A stretch of DNA of 64,000 nucleotides, taken from Asterella californica (Eukaryota; Streptophyta; Marchantiopsida; Marchantiales; Aytoniaceae). The position numbers were made by a program, and so were the translations under genes. Where the stretch lies: contig JAYKYS010000009.1 in assembly GCA_036924285.1 (NCBI GenBank), positions 8,060,001 through 8,124,000 on the forward strand, written 5' to 3'. The notes under the pieces are model-generated. The model was not told the origin of the DNA. It made no database searches and worked only from the letters and a program-made list of their open reading frames with translations. Positions within the stretch are counted from its first letter, which is position 1, and each line of letters begins with the position of its first letter. This document shows positions 1 to 13,200 of this stretch, piece after piece.

Positions 1-807
1 GATACGATAGGCACAAATTCTTCTAAAACGCACTAAAGGGCATTAATTGTCGTCTCCGCCCAAAATACAACTTGTTATAGTCCGTCCATTTCCAGCAAGA
101 AACTCCCCCCAAGCGGTAACCTACTGCCGGCGGGACTAAATTCACGTCAGTACGCAGTCGGAGCTCGAGCAGTGCGTGCGTAGAGTCCAAGTATGTGGAC
201 GTAAGTGGTTTTGATACTGCCGACTCTGAGCAGATGGACGAATGGCCTATCTCGCTCTCTATCCACCTCGTTCCCTTTGGCGCTTGATTTCAGATGGGCT
301 GTCGGCTGATACGTGTCGGGAGTATGCATGCCAATTGGAAAGCTTGTTGCTGTGGTTGGCCTACAGTCCTCCATTTTGTCCAGAAAGTACTGCTGCGGCT
401 GCTCTTCTTCTGCTTTAATGCTTTTCTTTGTGTCATGCAGTTGGAAGTTGTCATCAGATCACTTCCTCTTCTTACTGCTGCGGAAAGAACGAATGAAAGA
501 AGAGAGGAAGGGAGTGGTTTCTCTTGACCTGTCAGTAGTTTCAAGTATGAAACTTTTTCTTATAGTGTAGAAGCACTGGGTCCTACTAGGTAGTTTCAGA
601 AGCAGAGGAGAGAATGTGGGAAAGCAAGCAAGCAGTCCTTGGAAGAATGTATGGCCTCTCAACGCTCAACTGTTGAGCTATGGAGTGAGGTATTCTGGAT
701 ATACTGTTTATTAGTATCGGTTCTGAAGAACTGAGTGACAGACGAACAGGGGAGCTGTTTGAGTGCAGAATTGTTAGGACTCAGGAGAGCAAGCGAGAGA
801 GGCAAGG
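1..807. other. Upstream region of lipocalin gene, no gene seen
   Basis: I see no convincing coding exon here. The open frames on both strands are short, overlap one another and resemble no family I know. The last few hundred bases are the likely promoter and 5' leader of the lipocalin gene that starts at 808. No clear TATA box stands out; the nearest AT-rich stretch is around 700-720. Confidence 0.5.
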
Positions 808-2061
808 ATGGCGGGGACACTTTGTTACCTGCTGGCAGTGGTGCTAGTCATGGAAGCTTGGAGCTTGGGCAGCTGCCAGCCGCCAACATTCTGTGGCAGG
901 ACGCTGTCACGACTGACTTGCCCTTCAGATCTTCCCACATTCGATCAAGTGGACTTGGAAAAGTACGCAGGCCGATGGTACGAGATTGGCAGCAACGCTT
1001 ACTTCAAGAACCTGCAGGAGGCCGGGGGAATTTGTGTCAGCGCAGTTTACACTTCCACTAACGAAGGCTATGTCCAAGTGTTCAACAGCCAGACGCGAGT
1101 TATTGGGGATTTGGGAGCATCGCTTGTTAGAGGAATTTCGGGGCAAGCAGCTCAAATCTGTCAGGGAGCGCGGCAGATATGCTCGGAGATTCAAACAGGG
1201 ACATCCTCGATGGGTCTTCTCATCGTCCAGGAAGTGGCCAAGAACCTAAGCCAGACATACCCCGAGGAATCTTCTCTTCTACTCGAGTCAAAAACTGGAA
1301 TCGAGAAAGCGCTGGTAGGAATCGATGCTGGAATGGACTCTCTGTCCAAGAGTGTGAGCGAAATTCAGGTCTTGAATTCTAAACTCAGTCAAGCGGACGG
1401 GAAAGCGGCAGACAGAGTAAGTGAACTCTCAGCCGTTGCAGCACGGATCAATGCGGAGGTCGTGGATGCGATAATCCCCGGCAAACTGGCAGATATAGCG
1501 GCTGCTAGGAAGAACATCACCACCGTGGCAGGAAAGTTATACCTCAACCAGTATACGAAACAGATCTCACAAGAGCTCTTCCGGGCAGTCTCTCTGATCC
1601 AGGACTTGGAAGAGAGCGTTCCAGGCCACGCAGCCACGATCAAGGCCACCGTGAAAGGGACAGCGGAGTCCGCTGCTTCATTCCTCTACGAGAAGAACGA
1701 AGCGGTCGGTGCATTTGTTAGCATTGATGGGAAGGCATTCCAGAATTCCACATCTCCGGGGAAGCTCCTCGTGACTTTCGACTCGACTCCCGCTCCTCCG
1801 GCAAAATACTGGATTCTCAAAGTGCTGGATGAGAAGAGCGAGGATTATGGTGCAGCCATCGTCTATGGCTGCTCGGACGTACCAGGCGCTGGAATATATC
1901 AGCCGTTGTTCTTTCTGTCCAGGCAGCCCACCCTCAGCGACGACGTTAGCATGGCGTTTTTTGAGTATGTTCAATCCCTAGGCATTTACCAAGACTGTCA
2001 CGAAGTGTTCGCTGCCACAAGCCAGCCTGAAACCTGCCAGTACTCGAGTCCGCAGAGTTAG
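808..2061 (+). CDS. Secreted lipocalin (apolipoprotein D-like) with a large internal helical insertion
   Basis: Single-exon ORF of 417 aa. Residues 1-24 form a signal peptide (hydrophobic LLAVVLV core). The first lipocalin signature follows, YAGRWYEIG, with the GxW motif at residues 55-57, then strands reading GGICVSAVYTST and YVQVFNSQTR. The rest of the barrel resumes only at about residue 301 (SIDGKAF, GKLLVTF, KYWILKVLD, AAIVYGCS, PLFFLSRQPTLSD). Residues of about 98-300 are Ala/Ser/Glu/Lys-rich and look alpha-helical. Lipocalins are usually about 180-200 aa, so this protein is twice the normal size. The family binds small hydrophobic ligands inside an eight-stranded barrel; the ligand here is unknown. 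Several cysteines outside the insert (29, 38, 76, 355, 397, 410) could form disulfides in the secretory pathway. An AATAAA lies 18 nt after the stop. The lipocalin assignment is firm; the role of the insertion is unknown. Confidence 0.85.
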   Translation: MAGTLCYLLAVVLVMEAWSLGSCQPPTFCGRTLSRLTCPSDLPTFDQVDLEKYAGRWYEIGSNAYFKNLQEAGGICVSAVYTSTNEGYVQVFNSQTRVIGDLGASLVRGISGQAAQICQGARQICSEIQTGTSSMGLLIVQEVAKNLSQTYPEESSLLLESKTGIEKALVGIDAGMDSLSKSVSEIQVLNSKLSQADGKAADRVSELSAVAARINAEVVDAIIPGKLADIAAARKNITTVAGKLYLNQYTKQISQELFRAVSLIQDLEESVPGHAATIKATVKGTAESAASFLYEKNEAVGAFVSIDGKAFQNSTSPGKLLVTFDSTPAPPAKYWILKVLDEKSEDYGAAIVYGCSDVPGAGIYQPLFFLSRQPTLSDDVSMAFFEYVQSLGIYQDCHEVFAATSQPETCQYSSPQS

Positions 2062-2078
2062 CTACAGTAGAGCTCTGA

Positions 2079-2084
2079 ATAAAC
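2079..2084 (+). terminator. Candidate polyadenylation signal of the lipocalin gene
   Basis: A canonical AATAAA lies 18 nt after the TAG stop of the lipocalin ORF, on the same strand. The match is exact but very close to the stop, so a further downstream signal may be the one used. Confidence 0.5.
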
Positions 2085-3947
2085 TGGATCCGTCCCTTCG
2101 CCTTTGAACAACACGATCGGTCAGGTTTCTTGTTCCATGAGAACAATACTGCTTGGTCGATCCACCAGCCGACCTCATGTAAAATGGGATCACTCCCGTG
2201 AGCCTCTACATTGTTTTGAGAATGTCTTTCATACACAACTGTCTGGCTCCTGGTGCATCCATACGGCCCGCACGTTTACTCGCCGCATAATAATGACTCT
2301 GACGATATAGCATTGATTCATTGCCTCTTGGACGTTCCACATCTGTACTGAAACAGATTCAAGTAACATCGGGAACTATTATTGTGGATGCAGTACGTTT
2401 GCTTTCTGTACACAAGGATAAGAATAAGTCAGCCGTCATCGTGACATCAGAGCAAAGTCTACACCACAGGGAGACGGGAAAACTGTGGAACATGATCACG
2501 GGTACATCGGAATTTTTGGATAAACACTCTTGATGATCTCAGTTGCCTATTTTTAAAAATCAGACTATATAGCGCGAGACTCTACTTCTCGGCAGCAAAA
2601 AAACGTAGTTGTAGATCCAATTACTGGAGACGACGCAGACTGATACCATAATTGCTTGGCGTACTGGTGCGGGTTCTTCCTGACATTCGTCTCAGAAGTT
2701 GTTGGTGCTGGGAACCGGCTCCAGTGTCTGGGTACTTTTCGAGTATCAACGCTTGTTGTTCAAATCTTGTTATCCATGAGAGGCGGCGCTCGGCTTCACT
2801 CCATCCAACATTACGGCCTGGAGACGCCGTAAAGTGACCATCAGGCAAACCGCTATGAACCGAGCTCCTATGCACGATCACAATATTTTGACTTGGTTTC
2901 GTCGGACAGTATTTTGCTTTTGTGGTGTCCGACAAACCAAGCCCCCCGCCCTCCAACAAATGACATCAGGTTCAATATCATCTTGTATATTTTCGACGTG
3001 GTTACACCAACGAAAGAGTCCAGATGGCATGTCACTTCGACATGGCAACGATGGCAACCCACTTCCCTCTAACGCGGCCGGAGAGGCATCAATTTGCGCT
3101 CATCACTTCCACAGCTTTTGTCGCTAATGTCGTTGTAGTTAGCAAGCTGTGCATGAGGGGAAGTAGCACTGCGCGGATGCAGGTGAGGAACAGTTCTTAG
3201 CTACTCAACATCCGGCCATACCACCGTGGCTTCACTGCTGCGCTACCCCTACCTAGTGTTCTTCTGTACTTTCCCGGTCCTCATTCACCGCTGTTACTTG
3301 CTCTATCGTAAACTCTATATGCAGGTTGCACTTCCGTGTGTGAGATCGACTCCATTACCACTTTAAGTCTCAGCACCGCGCAACCGAATTGAATTACATG
3401 TAACTTTACTTGGTGACATGAGACCCTGACAAGAACTTCCCGAATACCACGTTTGACTTCAATACATGACACAAGTTTACAACTCCGCTTATCCAGCCTT
3501 CTGAGCAATATAGACCTCCAAAACAAGATGTGATCCAAACAGAAGAGAAAACTCGTGCAAAATCAGGTCCATACTCCACCTCCACTGCTAACGTTTCCTT
3601 ATCAAGCAGCTGCTCACCACCACGTAAAACTCCGATATAAACTAATCCAGGCACCTCAAGAAAGGAAGACAAGGGCATTTGATCGTACTGGCCAAAATGA
3701 GAATAGAAGACTGTTTCTTTTAAATGTTTAGTTAGTACCAACAGAACGGAGTTGCTCAGCACGCTTCCTTGTGGATGGTTGCTGTCAGCTTGAACTAAAG
3801 AGCTTCAGGGTTCGCTAAAACGTTCCAGTACATAATGAAACAAGGCTAATGACGGAGTGGCGTTCGAAGCGTGCGAGAACACACGGTGTGTGTTCTAAGG
3901 CCTCCACTAGGTTGCGTCGCGTCGCCGCAGGTCCATGATCTTTTCCG
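2085..3947. other. Intergenic region between convergent lipocalin and TT9 genes
   Basis: I find no gene in this stretch. The open frames are short and do not match known domains. The lipocalin gene (+) and the TT9-like gene (-) converge on it, so it should hold both 3' untranslated ends. A 9-bp inverted repeat with a 3-nt loop (AGAACACAC / GTGTGTTCT) lies at 3876-3896, just past the candidate TT9 poly(A) signal. Confidence 0.45.
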
Positions 3948-3953
3948 TTTTAT
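3948..3953 (-). terminator. Candidate polyadenylation signal of the TT9-like gene
   Basis: TTTATT on the plus strand reads AATAAA on the minus strand, about 340 nt past the TAA/TGA-type stop of the TT9-like gene at 4293. The position fits a plant 3' UTR, but this hexamer is common in AT-rich DNA. Confidence 0.35.
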
Positions 3954-4292
3954 TACACTGAGCCTTGAAATGACAAGGCTCGCTATGAATATGAGGAACA
4001 TTATCTCCAACTCCAACAACAGGTCACCTGTCTTTTGCTGCTGACTACACAGGACCAGCTTTGAAGAGCCAACAACATGAAAGCCAATCGAGGTCATCTT
4101 GCGAATGCTATTTTACAAGGATATTATGATTGAAACAAACGTCTTCGTCAATTTTATGAGCTATTTTCAATCACGATTATCCACAGGGATGCATGATGGA
4201 CAACCTAGTCCTAAATTAGGGCTCAGCTTACCGGGAAAGTGGAAGGCAGGCAACAAAACCGAGGACAGAAAGAACTAACAGAGCAGAGCAGG

Positions 4293-7200
4293 CTATCGTG
4301 AATTCGATATACGATTCTCGGTAGCTAATTCTTCGAGGCTCCTAGGGGGCGGGCATGGGTCGAGTAGAGGGGCTAAGACCTGCTTCACCAGGTTGATCTG
4401 AATATCGATCATTTCCGCCACCAACGCTTTGGCATTTTTACAGCTCTGTTCATCAGAGAAGGCGAGGGTCCATCTTCCATCCACTAAACGCTTCACACGA
4501 GACCCACCGGTTCCAAGCTTGCCCGCATCAGCAGATGGCCAGTGGGGAGAGCGTATCCGAAGGTGCAACCACCGTGGATGGTCATCATCGACCCTTGGCT
4601 GTGAGAATAAAATATACATTAGTGCTTCCTGTGACACAACCTTCAGACTACTGCATGAAGGAGGCCCTACAACGTATCAGATCACTGATTAACAGTCTTG
4701 ACGCAAAAGGGCTACAACAACAACTACGAGAGCGCTTTCGTTCCAACATTCGCTAACAGCCTGAGATCAGATGAACTCCTGATACTGTTAACGATACTGT
4801 TAACACCAACGAAGAACAAGATTCACCGCATAAAGACATGAACAGGTATCTCAAGTTAAGACAACTAGGACCCCTGTCACGCCAGCTAACAGAATCTACA
4901 GAAGCGCGCACCTTGGAACCTGCAAGGGGTGCAATAACTCGAACTATCCCACGACCGTTTCTTGAGGGTGTATCATCAGCGAGTAACAACCAGCTTGCTG
5001 CATCCCTTTCTTTATGCACCACAAGCAGGTACACCGACCGTTCTTTCCCCCTCTCGAACGCAACACGACAAGGCACCGCATTTCCTTCAACTACAGCACT
5101 CAAAGGAGTTAGGTACTGACCCCATGCTTGATACCTACTACACTGAGAATACAGGTATTCGTCGCTGAGGATCTTTCTAAAGAAAACGAGGAAGGCGACA
5201 TGAGCAACCTTGTCCCGCCTAGAACAACCAGTCAAGACCCACAAAGCGCCGTATAGTTTAGGTATTCGCCCTGTCATTACCCTAAGCTCAACAAGCTACA
5301 GGAAACTACACCACTTGATGCATATGCCTTCACTTGGAGAATACTTACTTAAATCAACCTCAGTCCCAACTCTGACATTCGAAAGCTTTAGGCCAAGTCG
5401 AGTGAGAAGATTTTCGGGCTCCTCGTTAGGCTCTGCCAAAACTGGAAGCTCTGGCCATGTCCCTTCTGATAAAAGATGCTGCATCTGATGGAGTGCCACG
5501 AAAACCTGTTGGAGGGAGCAACTACTGTTAACACTGCTCTGCAACGGGACAACAAACGCTGAAATCTTTTAACCGACGATAACCAAAGCGACCACAACAG
5601 ACCAAGATGAGGTAGTAACAACCTTCACAGCTGCTCGCATTCTTTCTCCTACAACTGAAGAAGATACCTCACCTGAATACAGGTTAGTCCAGCCTTGTCA
5701 ATCCTCAAATGTACCATTAGGTACAATCATATCCAACATCCACCGAACTCTCTCAAAATCATATGCACGGTCAGAAGAACCATGTTGCTGACTAAGGGAA
5801 TCACTGACGCCCAGTTACACAAGGCAGCTAGCAAGTTTGATGGTGGAAAATTCAGTTCGTCAAGAACCAGATGATATATGTCAGAGTTCGTGGCAGGAGG
5901 TAGGAGTGAAAGTACCTTCGGCGCGAGGGTCATGTGTTTTTGGTAGCAGCACAAAAGAGGAGTCTCTTTGAAGAGATGGAGATTCCAAAGCTGCTCGACA
6001 GCAAATAAAGACACATCCAACCGCTAACTTAAATCAGAAAGTGCGATCAAAGCTTGGCAGGTCCAGCCTAGTTCTGACTGGAGGCGAAAAACTGTAGCTG
6101 AGAAAACTGTATGTGTACAACTCAGCTGGCGAGCTCTTACGCACATGATCTAGCGAGGGGATAGGTTCACCTGTCCTACGTAAGAGAAAAGAGCCAATAA
6201 GCATCTCGATCTGCATTCTCACAATCTAACTACCAATAATATAGACGAAAAAGCTACAAGATGTAATACCAAGAAAAACGTGGAGCTTCTCGTCAAGGAT
6301 ATCCTTCAGAGCTTCAGGTTCTCTATAGGGTAACATTCGAGCCTAAATTCGGGAAATGAAGCAGACCAATGACCACTTCCTCTTGTGAAAGGCAACCAAA
6401 GATTGCAAGCGAATCTTCATAAGTCCTTCAAACGCTACAAGGAACGCAAAAAAGTACAGAAATATATAAGCTTACCCTTTCTACATACTTTCCACTCATC
6501 AGTAACGACTGAAGGAACAACATCGCACCAGCAATCACTCAGCTCCTCAATCATGTCGTCCCGTGCAGCTTTATACGCACTCTGGTAATCAATCGCGGAA
6601 AGCTTTTAGTGACCGATATTGTGTTTCTAGGGTCCATACGCGACGCAAATATACAGTTCTACATATAACGTTCTACATATCTATGGTGGGAAGGGAGCGA
6701 TGGCTCTCCGTATGGCAAAATAAAGATCCACATCGGGAAGAAAATATCAGCGGGGACTACACCAGAAATGAATATCTTCGGGTGCAAGAACAGACACAAC
6801 CACCCTTTCACCCAATGAGAATCAGTTCGAGCCGCTTGCTCAGAAACTTTACTCACGTCAAGGAGTGAAAGTCGGTGTATGCTAAGTTTGTGTTCATGAT
6901 ATGGCAACAACTGTCGAAGTAGCCATCCTGCGTGCCAAAGAGCTTCAGCACACGGAGGTGGTCGGCGGCATAGGAGCTGCACCAACGCGTCTAGCACCTG
7001 CGTAGATGGAGAAGAATTCATTATGAATACAAACTTTGGTGCAGCTGTTTTACGTGAACATGGTGCACTTTTATCACCTGATACCAGTAAAGTATCAGGT
7101 GCATCAATAACGCTTTGAAGCGGTACTTTCTTCGTGGAATGAGAGTTGTCTTGTACATGACTACTACTAAACTTGCCGCACCGGTTCCTGCTACTCACCC

Positions 7201-10200
7201 ATGATCCGGTCGTGCCTCAGTTTACAAGCATAATACCAACTATTTACTGGTCTAGCGCATCAAGTTACGCAACTATAAAATAAATGTCAAGTAGCTGAAC
7301 GCAGGAGCGACATTGCTTGCAAATGAACAATGAGAGGATCTGGTTCGGTGGCAATTACTAAACATACCTCGCTCCTATGTTTCGTTTTTATTCCCGGACC
7401 ATCCCCGCCACCAGGATTCTCAGGATTGGATTTGGGTTGCGCACTCTGTCAAGCCAAGGGATTTCACTTGTTAGATCGGTCAAGAACAACGAAACCGAAA
7501 ACCAACCACGCTGAAAGAGTAGCAATCCGCAAGTGGGAGTTATCTGATAGTCAATGAATGACTGATTGATTGACTGATTGAGTGTATGAAACAGGGCATG
7601 CTTTTATTTGCTGGCGTACATCAGCCTCTAGGAGTAACTCACGGCATCTTCAAGGCCCTTCGATATAGGTGCCAATATATACAGGAGGGAATGTACGCGA
7701 ATATGGATCAGAAAGGTACTTTGAGCAAGATGCAGTATATCAACCAGTAAGTCTTGATTCAGGAACTCAATTGGGTAACTCCACCACTACGTTCATCTAT
7801 GTCTTCTACTTCCTCCTCTCCTATAACACTGCAAACCATGTTCAACGGTGGAACGTGTGACCTTAAGCTCATGAACCAGTGCTGTAAGATTGCTTCTTAT
7901 TTCGTATACTAGAACCAGTAACTGTCTGCAACGTCTTGTTCATCAAGATTGCTAATGCTCATTTGAACCTTCTAGAGAGGGTTAATGACTGGGAAATTCA
8001 ACACACTGCGCTCTAAGTTTAGTTGAATCAAGCTCTACAGAATCCGCTGTTCAACTTAAGAATCATCTGACACGCAGTAGACTAGAAAAATACCACGAAG
8101 TCCACGAAGTCTGTAATTTTAAAGTTCCGGATCCCCAAAGCAACATCATCTTCGAAGTGTTCTGGAGGGTCGGAGAAGAGTTCTGGCTCCTCTTCTGATT
8201 GGCTCCCCATCAACGCTTGCTGTTCCATGAGTAAGATGGCTGTTAAAGTAAGCTCAAGACAGAAGAGTAAAAGAATCACGTAATACTTCAGGTACTCAAT
8301 GCACAATGCAAGTTCTCAAGAAAAATAAGAAATGTGCTGAAAGTCTCTCATCCGTCATGACGACACACACTTCCTTGGGTGGCAACCTTACCAACAGCAT
8401 CTGTTTATGTCGCTTACGCCTTGGAAGAATTCCTAGCGCATCCAGCAGCATGTCATCCAAAGCTGTCCATATATTTATTAAATCAGTACGATTGTAGAGC
8501 TGCTTAATGGAGTCCGCACAGTGTACATATGACGATGTAACAGCATCTATAAGCCATCAGACAATCCAGTAGAACAATGTTTAAATGGTGACGCAAGAAA
8601 ACAACCAGGTTTCACTGAGTGCATGGTGCTTACTTTCAGTTTCATACAACAATCCAGTCCAACCAAAGTTATGGTCATCAAGTCCATCGTACTTCAGCTA
8701 TACAGATGTCGAACACGAAATAAAATCCATGCTTAAGGCCAAACGACAAACTCTCGGTTCATCTTCAGCTTCGGGCCCATGTTCAGGCCCGGAAGGGCTT
8801 GAGCACAACTTTTTACACGTCCATGTTCAGACAAACTAAGAGATTGCAAAAAGTTAAATTTACCCAACGAAGTAAGCGGGGTAATACTAAAGGCAACTCT
8901 ACACGTGAGCCAGCCTGACCAAGATATCCGGCACAAACAATAACACCCTCCTAAGCTCCGTCTAGTTGAGTATTCCCCTAACATTTTCTCTCGCGACAAG
9001 GAATGTGACTGGAATGTCGATGTAGATACCTTGGCCCTAGTCGATACAGAGACAGAGTAATCCTTCATCAGGGACAAACAATCCCGGAGATTTTTCGAGG
9101 TAGATTTCAAGACAGAACAGCATAATCGAAGAACTAGTTGGATACATATTTGTGGAAGAGGGGACAGGGGTGGTTACAAGCTTATACTATTATATCTAAT
9201 ACCTAGTAATATTTATATAATGTGACCCTCATAGAATCCCACAACCTCAGGTCTTGATTGCTGATACATCAGGGTATCCAATTCCTACGGGGAGGCTAAT
9301 TTCACCTTCACGAGGAAGGGTGAAGAAACGAGTAGGCCAGTAAGTTAAAATCAACAGTAGAAGCCGTAGGAGTATGCCAAAGAGCAATGAAGAGACGCAC
9401 GCCTCCAGCTTTAAGCCACGAGTTACGTTTCTGCTTTGACAAGCACGTAAGCCACTAATGCAGGTTTCAACTTTCAACTTGCCTCAACACGAGCACAAGC
9501 AGTAAGATGTTGGAAGCTCCAGGAGGACCAGACAATACACCGGAAGAAACAGACATGCACAAAAATGAGACCTACAGGCAAAGAACTACAGGCAACAGGG
9601 AGATGTAACTTTGACTAGGCTTGGGGTACTAAAATACCAGTGAACTTCCTCACTATCATTTCCACAAACGAGCACCAAAAACGGTCGAGACATACCATTA
9701 AAACTCACAGTTTGAAAGATGTTAACATACTCGAAAATCGTTACACTTGTAAATGGTTTCGTACACGCACGTCCGAGATATCCACACACGAACTGAAAAT
9801 CAACATCTTGAAAACAAGAATCTTGTTCAACTTCGAAAGGGAAGGGGAAGTAGAAAACAATAACCTTCATTTTGCAAAAGGGACACCAGCACACACAAAG
9901 ACGCCAACACGAGCTTGTCATCGTTGTGAAGGAGATATGATAGCAGGGATTCTCTGCACAAAGCATATTCATACATCAGACCTCGGTATACAGCAGGAGA
10001 AAACATCGAGATTACTCCTTGAAAACTTCAAGCGCAACATATACCTGAAGCACCTTCAAAACGAAGGCTTATGTGCGTGCACCAACTACCAATTTTTTCT
10101 TAGTTTCTCTTTGTACTAATAACGACAAATCTCGTTGTCATGGATGCCGCCTAATACGCTTTAACCATGTGGTCTCACGGACGATGAACTGTCGAGTCAC

Positions 10201-13200
10201 CGACCTCGTGTTCAAGGTAACCGAGGCAGAAAGTTCGTACAATCTTCTGTAGCTCTTCAAGACTCTATCGGTCACTTTAACTAAAACAACCGGGCCGAAC
10301 CAACCAACTTGAAAACCGCGAACTTTCTAGGATGTTCACGTAAAATCAGATCCGCACCCTCGAATTCGGATCGGTGTCTATTGTTACTGATAAGTTTGGA
10401 AAAGAACTAAAACTTGAAACTTGAAACTTGCCGACTAGGTACAGATATCTCAACTCTGCTTTCCTCGAACATTAACCATTGGAAAAGTCACACTAGAACC
10501 AAGCAAATAACCTTGACGGCATACAATCACGTGCTGCGGGCAACAACAGATTACCGCAAGAACCTCTCATATGGACCTGAAGACAAGTAATCTAAGAATT
10601 GCTCTTAAAGACGTGTAAATGGAACATCCAGCTATCCCGCGTGATAAGGGTACACTGGAAATATTACTTTTCAACTTACCTTGGACTCACAATTGGCGAC
10701 TCGCAGTTGTTGACCTGATGCAGCCTACCCGTTTCATTGCGCAAGTCAATTCCAGAGAATACATCCCCTCCCTTCTTAACATCGTTTTGTAGCCGTGGTC
10801 TTCTTTCCTCATTTGAAGTACTAGAAGACTGATTGCTCCCATCCTCGATTAAGCTCAAAGTTGACTCGGAACTTGGCCCAACACCATTTTCTTTAACTGC
10901 GGTATATGACGATTGGGAAATTTGAAGAAGACCGGCACTGATGTAATTTACCAGTGGTTTCCTCTTCACTATATGTGTCAAACGAGATAGCAGGTACATA
11001 GAGCAGAGTGGGCTGACCTGCAAACCCTGAGAGTATTTTTGGAGTAAGCACAAGCGCAGGAGCAGAATTTTGGCCCAATAGGTCTATGACAGCTGCAAAT
11101 TAATTGGTCCGCTAAGACTGAGTTCTAAAGCTGACGTTTTAGAGACTACTCATCTTCAGTCGGCTGGAAAAGATACAACCACGCATACTTCAAACCTCTT
11201 GAGGACATGCTGAAAATATGCTGCAATCAAGTTGGATAAATACCCCAGTGGAGGCGGCAGTATCCACAACAGGGGACAGAGATGGTATCAAGGCTGGCAG
11301 AACCAGCAAACTTGCAATATGCTTGCTCATCAGCTCATTCAACTTTGGAATGCCTGAACACATAATGTCGTTACAATAAAAGAGCAGATCCCCAATTTCC
11401 GCAACGGCTGCTTCCAATCGACCAATAGTTGGGGCAGACTGTGGAGTCCTAAAAAATGCAAACACAAGGTGCCTGAGCGCTGTACATACTCTTTGCTAAG
11501 ACTATTAAACCTCGATAGTTTGTAAACGGTTAACCTGTGCCCACATATAGACTGAAGCTTCTCAATACGTGCAATACTGATCCAGCCATCCTTCTAGAGC
11601 ACCTCTGGAGCATCACCTAGATAAACTTATCTTCCGCACTCAGTTCCCAGTCAACCACTCATCCTGCAGAGAGTTAGTGGGATGTCTACTGCTACCACAA
11701 TCAGCTTCATTGATCGAAAGGGTGGGAGGAGATAAGGACCTTGCAGCTTCAGCAACTAGACCATCGAGATTGATACTCTGCTGCCGAAGAAATGTAACAA
11801 GATCAGTGAAGTAACCCACCACCGGCGGGCTCATGACAAACTTTTGGATACATTCATCATCAACTGCGACAAAGCACGATTATGAAACTCAGAAGCTGAC
11901 GGTCATATTAATCCAACTGTGTAAGAAACACCTTCAAAGGAAGTCCGTGATAGAACCAAAGGATGCACCGAGTGGAAAACAGCGAGGATATATCTGCAAG
12001 TTAGAATCCAGGACTGCATTCCCGAGCGATTTCGAGTCGAAAGAGAAGCTGAATGTTATAATAATAGACTTAAGATAGCTCTTTACACAAAAACGACAGA
12101 AAACGTATGACACTAACCGTTGTAGACATTGAGAGTAAGAGTTCGAACCGCAATCCGCACCATACTCTCTTCATGATGGAAAAACTTAATGGCTTCACTA
12201 TATAAAGGGAATGAGATGACCTCGTCCTGCACACCCAGACGACAGGCTTAAGAATGCCATAGAAAAGGTTTTCTAAACTTAGCATGAACGTAACTGCTTA
12301 ACTCCTAGTAGAGCCACCTTGAGCGATGCGATTTTCGATACCTGGTACAAAACACGTGAATATACTTCAAAAACCCACAGATTATTACAGCTGCTGACAA
12401 AAGATTCTGGAAGCAGTTAAACTACAGGTCCACCGATGACTGGAAAGTGATGAAATGCTCGCAAGCCATGGAATAACTCAACATCACTCTCTGAGATCAA
12501 GTCCAACAAAACAGAGTCGCACAGTATAGCTTCGGAAACTGGACACAGCAGTTACATGGACAAGATATTCAGAATGAACAACAGTTCCACGTACATTTTT
12601 CGTCTTGATGAAGAAGGATACAGTGTTGTGGTCAAGTTTAATGCTGATCGTTCTGTGTGTTTATCACAATACACAAAAGAATCGGCCAGCGTGAAAACTA
12701 CTGGAAAAGAAGAACGAACTTCAATCCGATCAATCTTCCCTAACACCATCCCACTCTGAAGAGAGGCAAAAGCTTGACAAGAAAATATATACAGGCCAAG
12801 CCGACAGTGAATGCAGTCGTCAAAAGATTAACTACATTAACGACACATGCATGTCCGCTTACATACCTTAAAAAGGATATGTAGTAAGCAAGAGTCTCCT
12901 CGTGACGAAAATCGAAGGGATATGTTATGAGGTTGTTGATGTACTCATTGCTGAATAAGTAATCTGCCACAAAGTCAGGAAACGACCAGCTGGGATCAAA
13001 ACACTTTTGATCAGCCTTCTCCCGAAAGTGAACTAAACCTTGTAGCACCACAACATAAGGTCTGAATTTCACAATGAAGATACTGTTGAGGGTAGGAGCC
13101 AATTTCTAAAACTGCGGACCTTATTGACGAAAGAACACCCAAAGGACATATAGGGTAAAACTCAGCGAAAATCAGAGTCGCTAAATCTGCCGCTGATCAA

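Noticed and set aside
4753..5277. A 174-codon minus-strand ORF as a separate gene
   Set aside because: Its middle is exon 20 of the TT9-like gene; the ends run into introns.
9247..9477. Minus-strand ORF considered as the missing TT9 exon 11
   Set aside because: It lacks the family motif. The true exon is 9953-9865, which reads [10 protein letters not shown] and joins both neighbours in phase.
10141..10320. Minus-strand open frame in TT9 intron 10 reading like a protein
   Set aside because: It is about 60 codons with no start, no recognisable domain and no phase-compatible place in the gene.
12552..12749. Minus-strand ORF in the TT9 region taken as an exon
   Set aside because: Another frame of the same stretch (12652-12595) gives the conserved [10 protein letters not shown] segment with correct splice sites.
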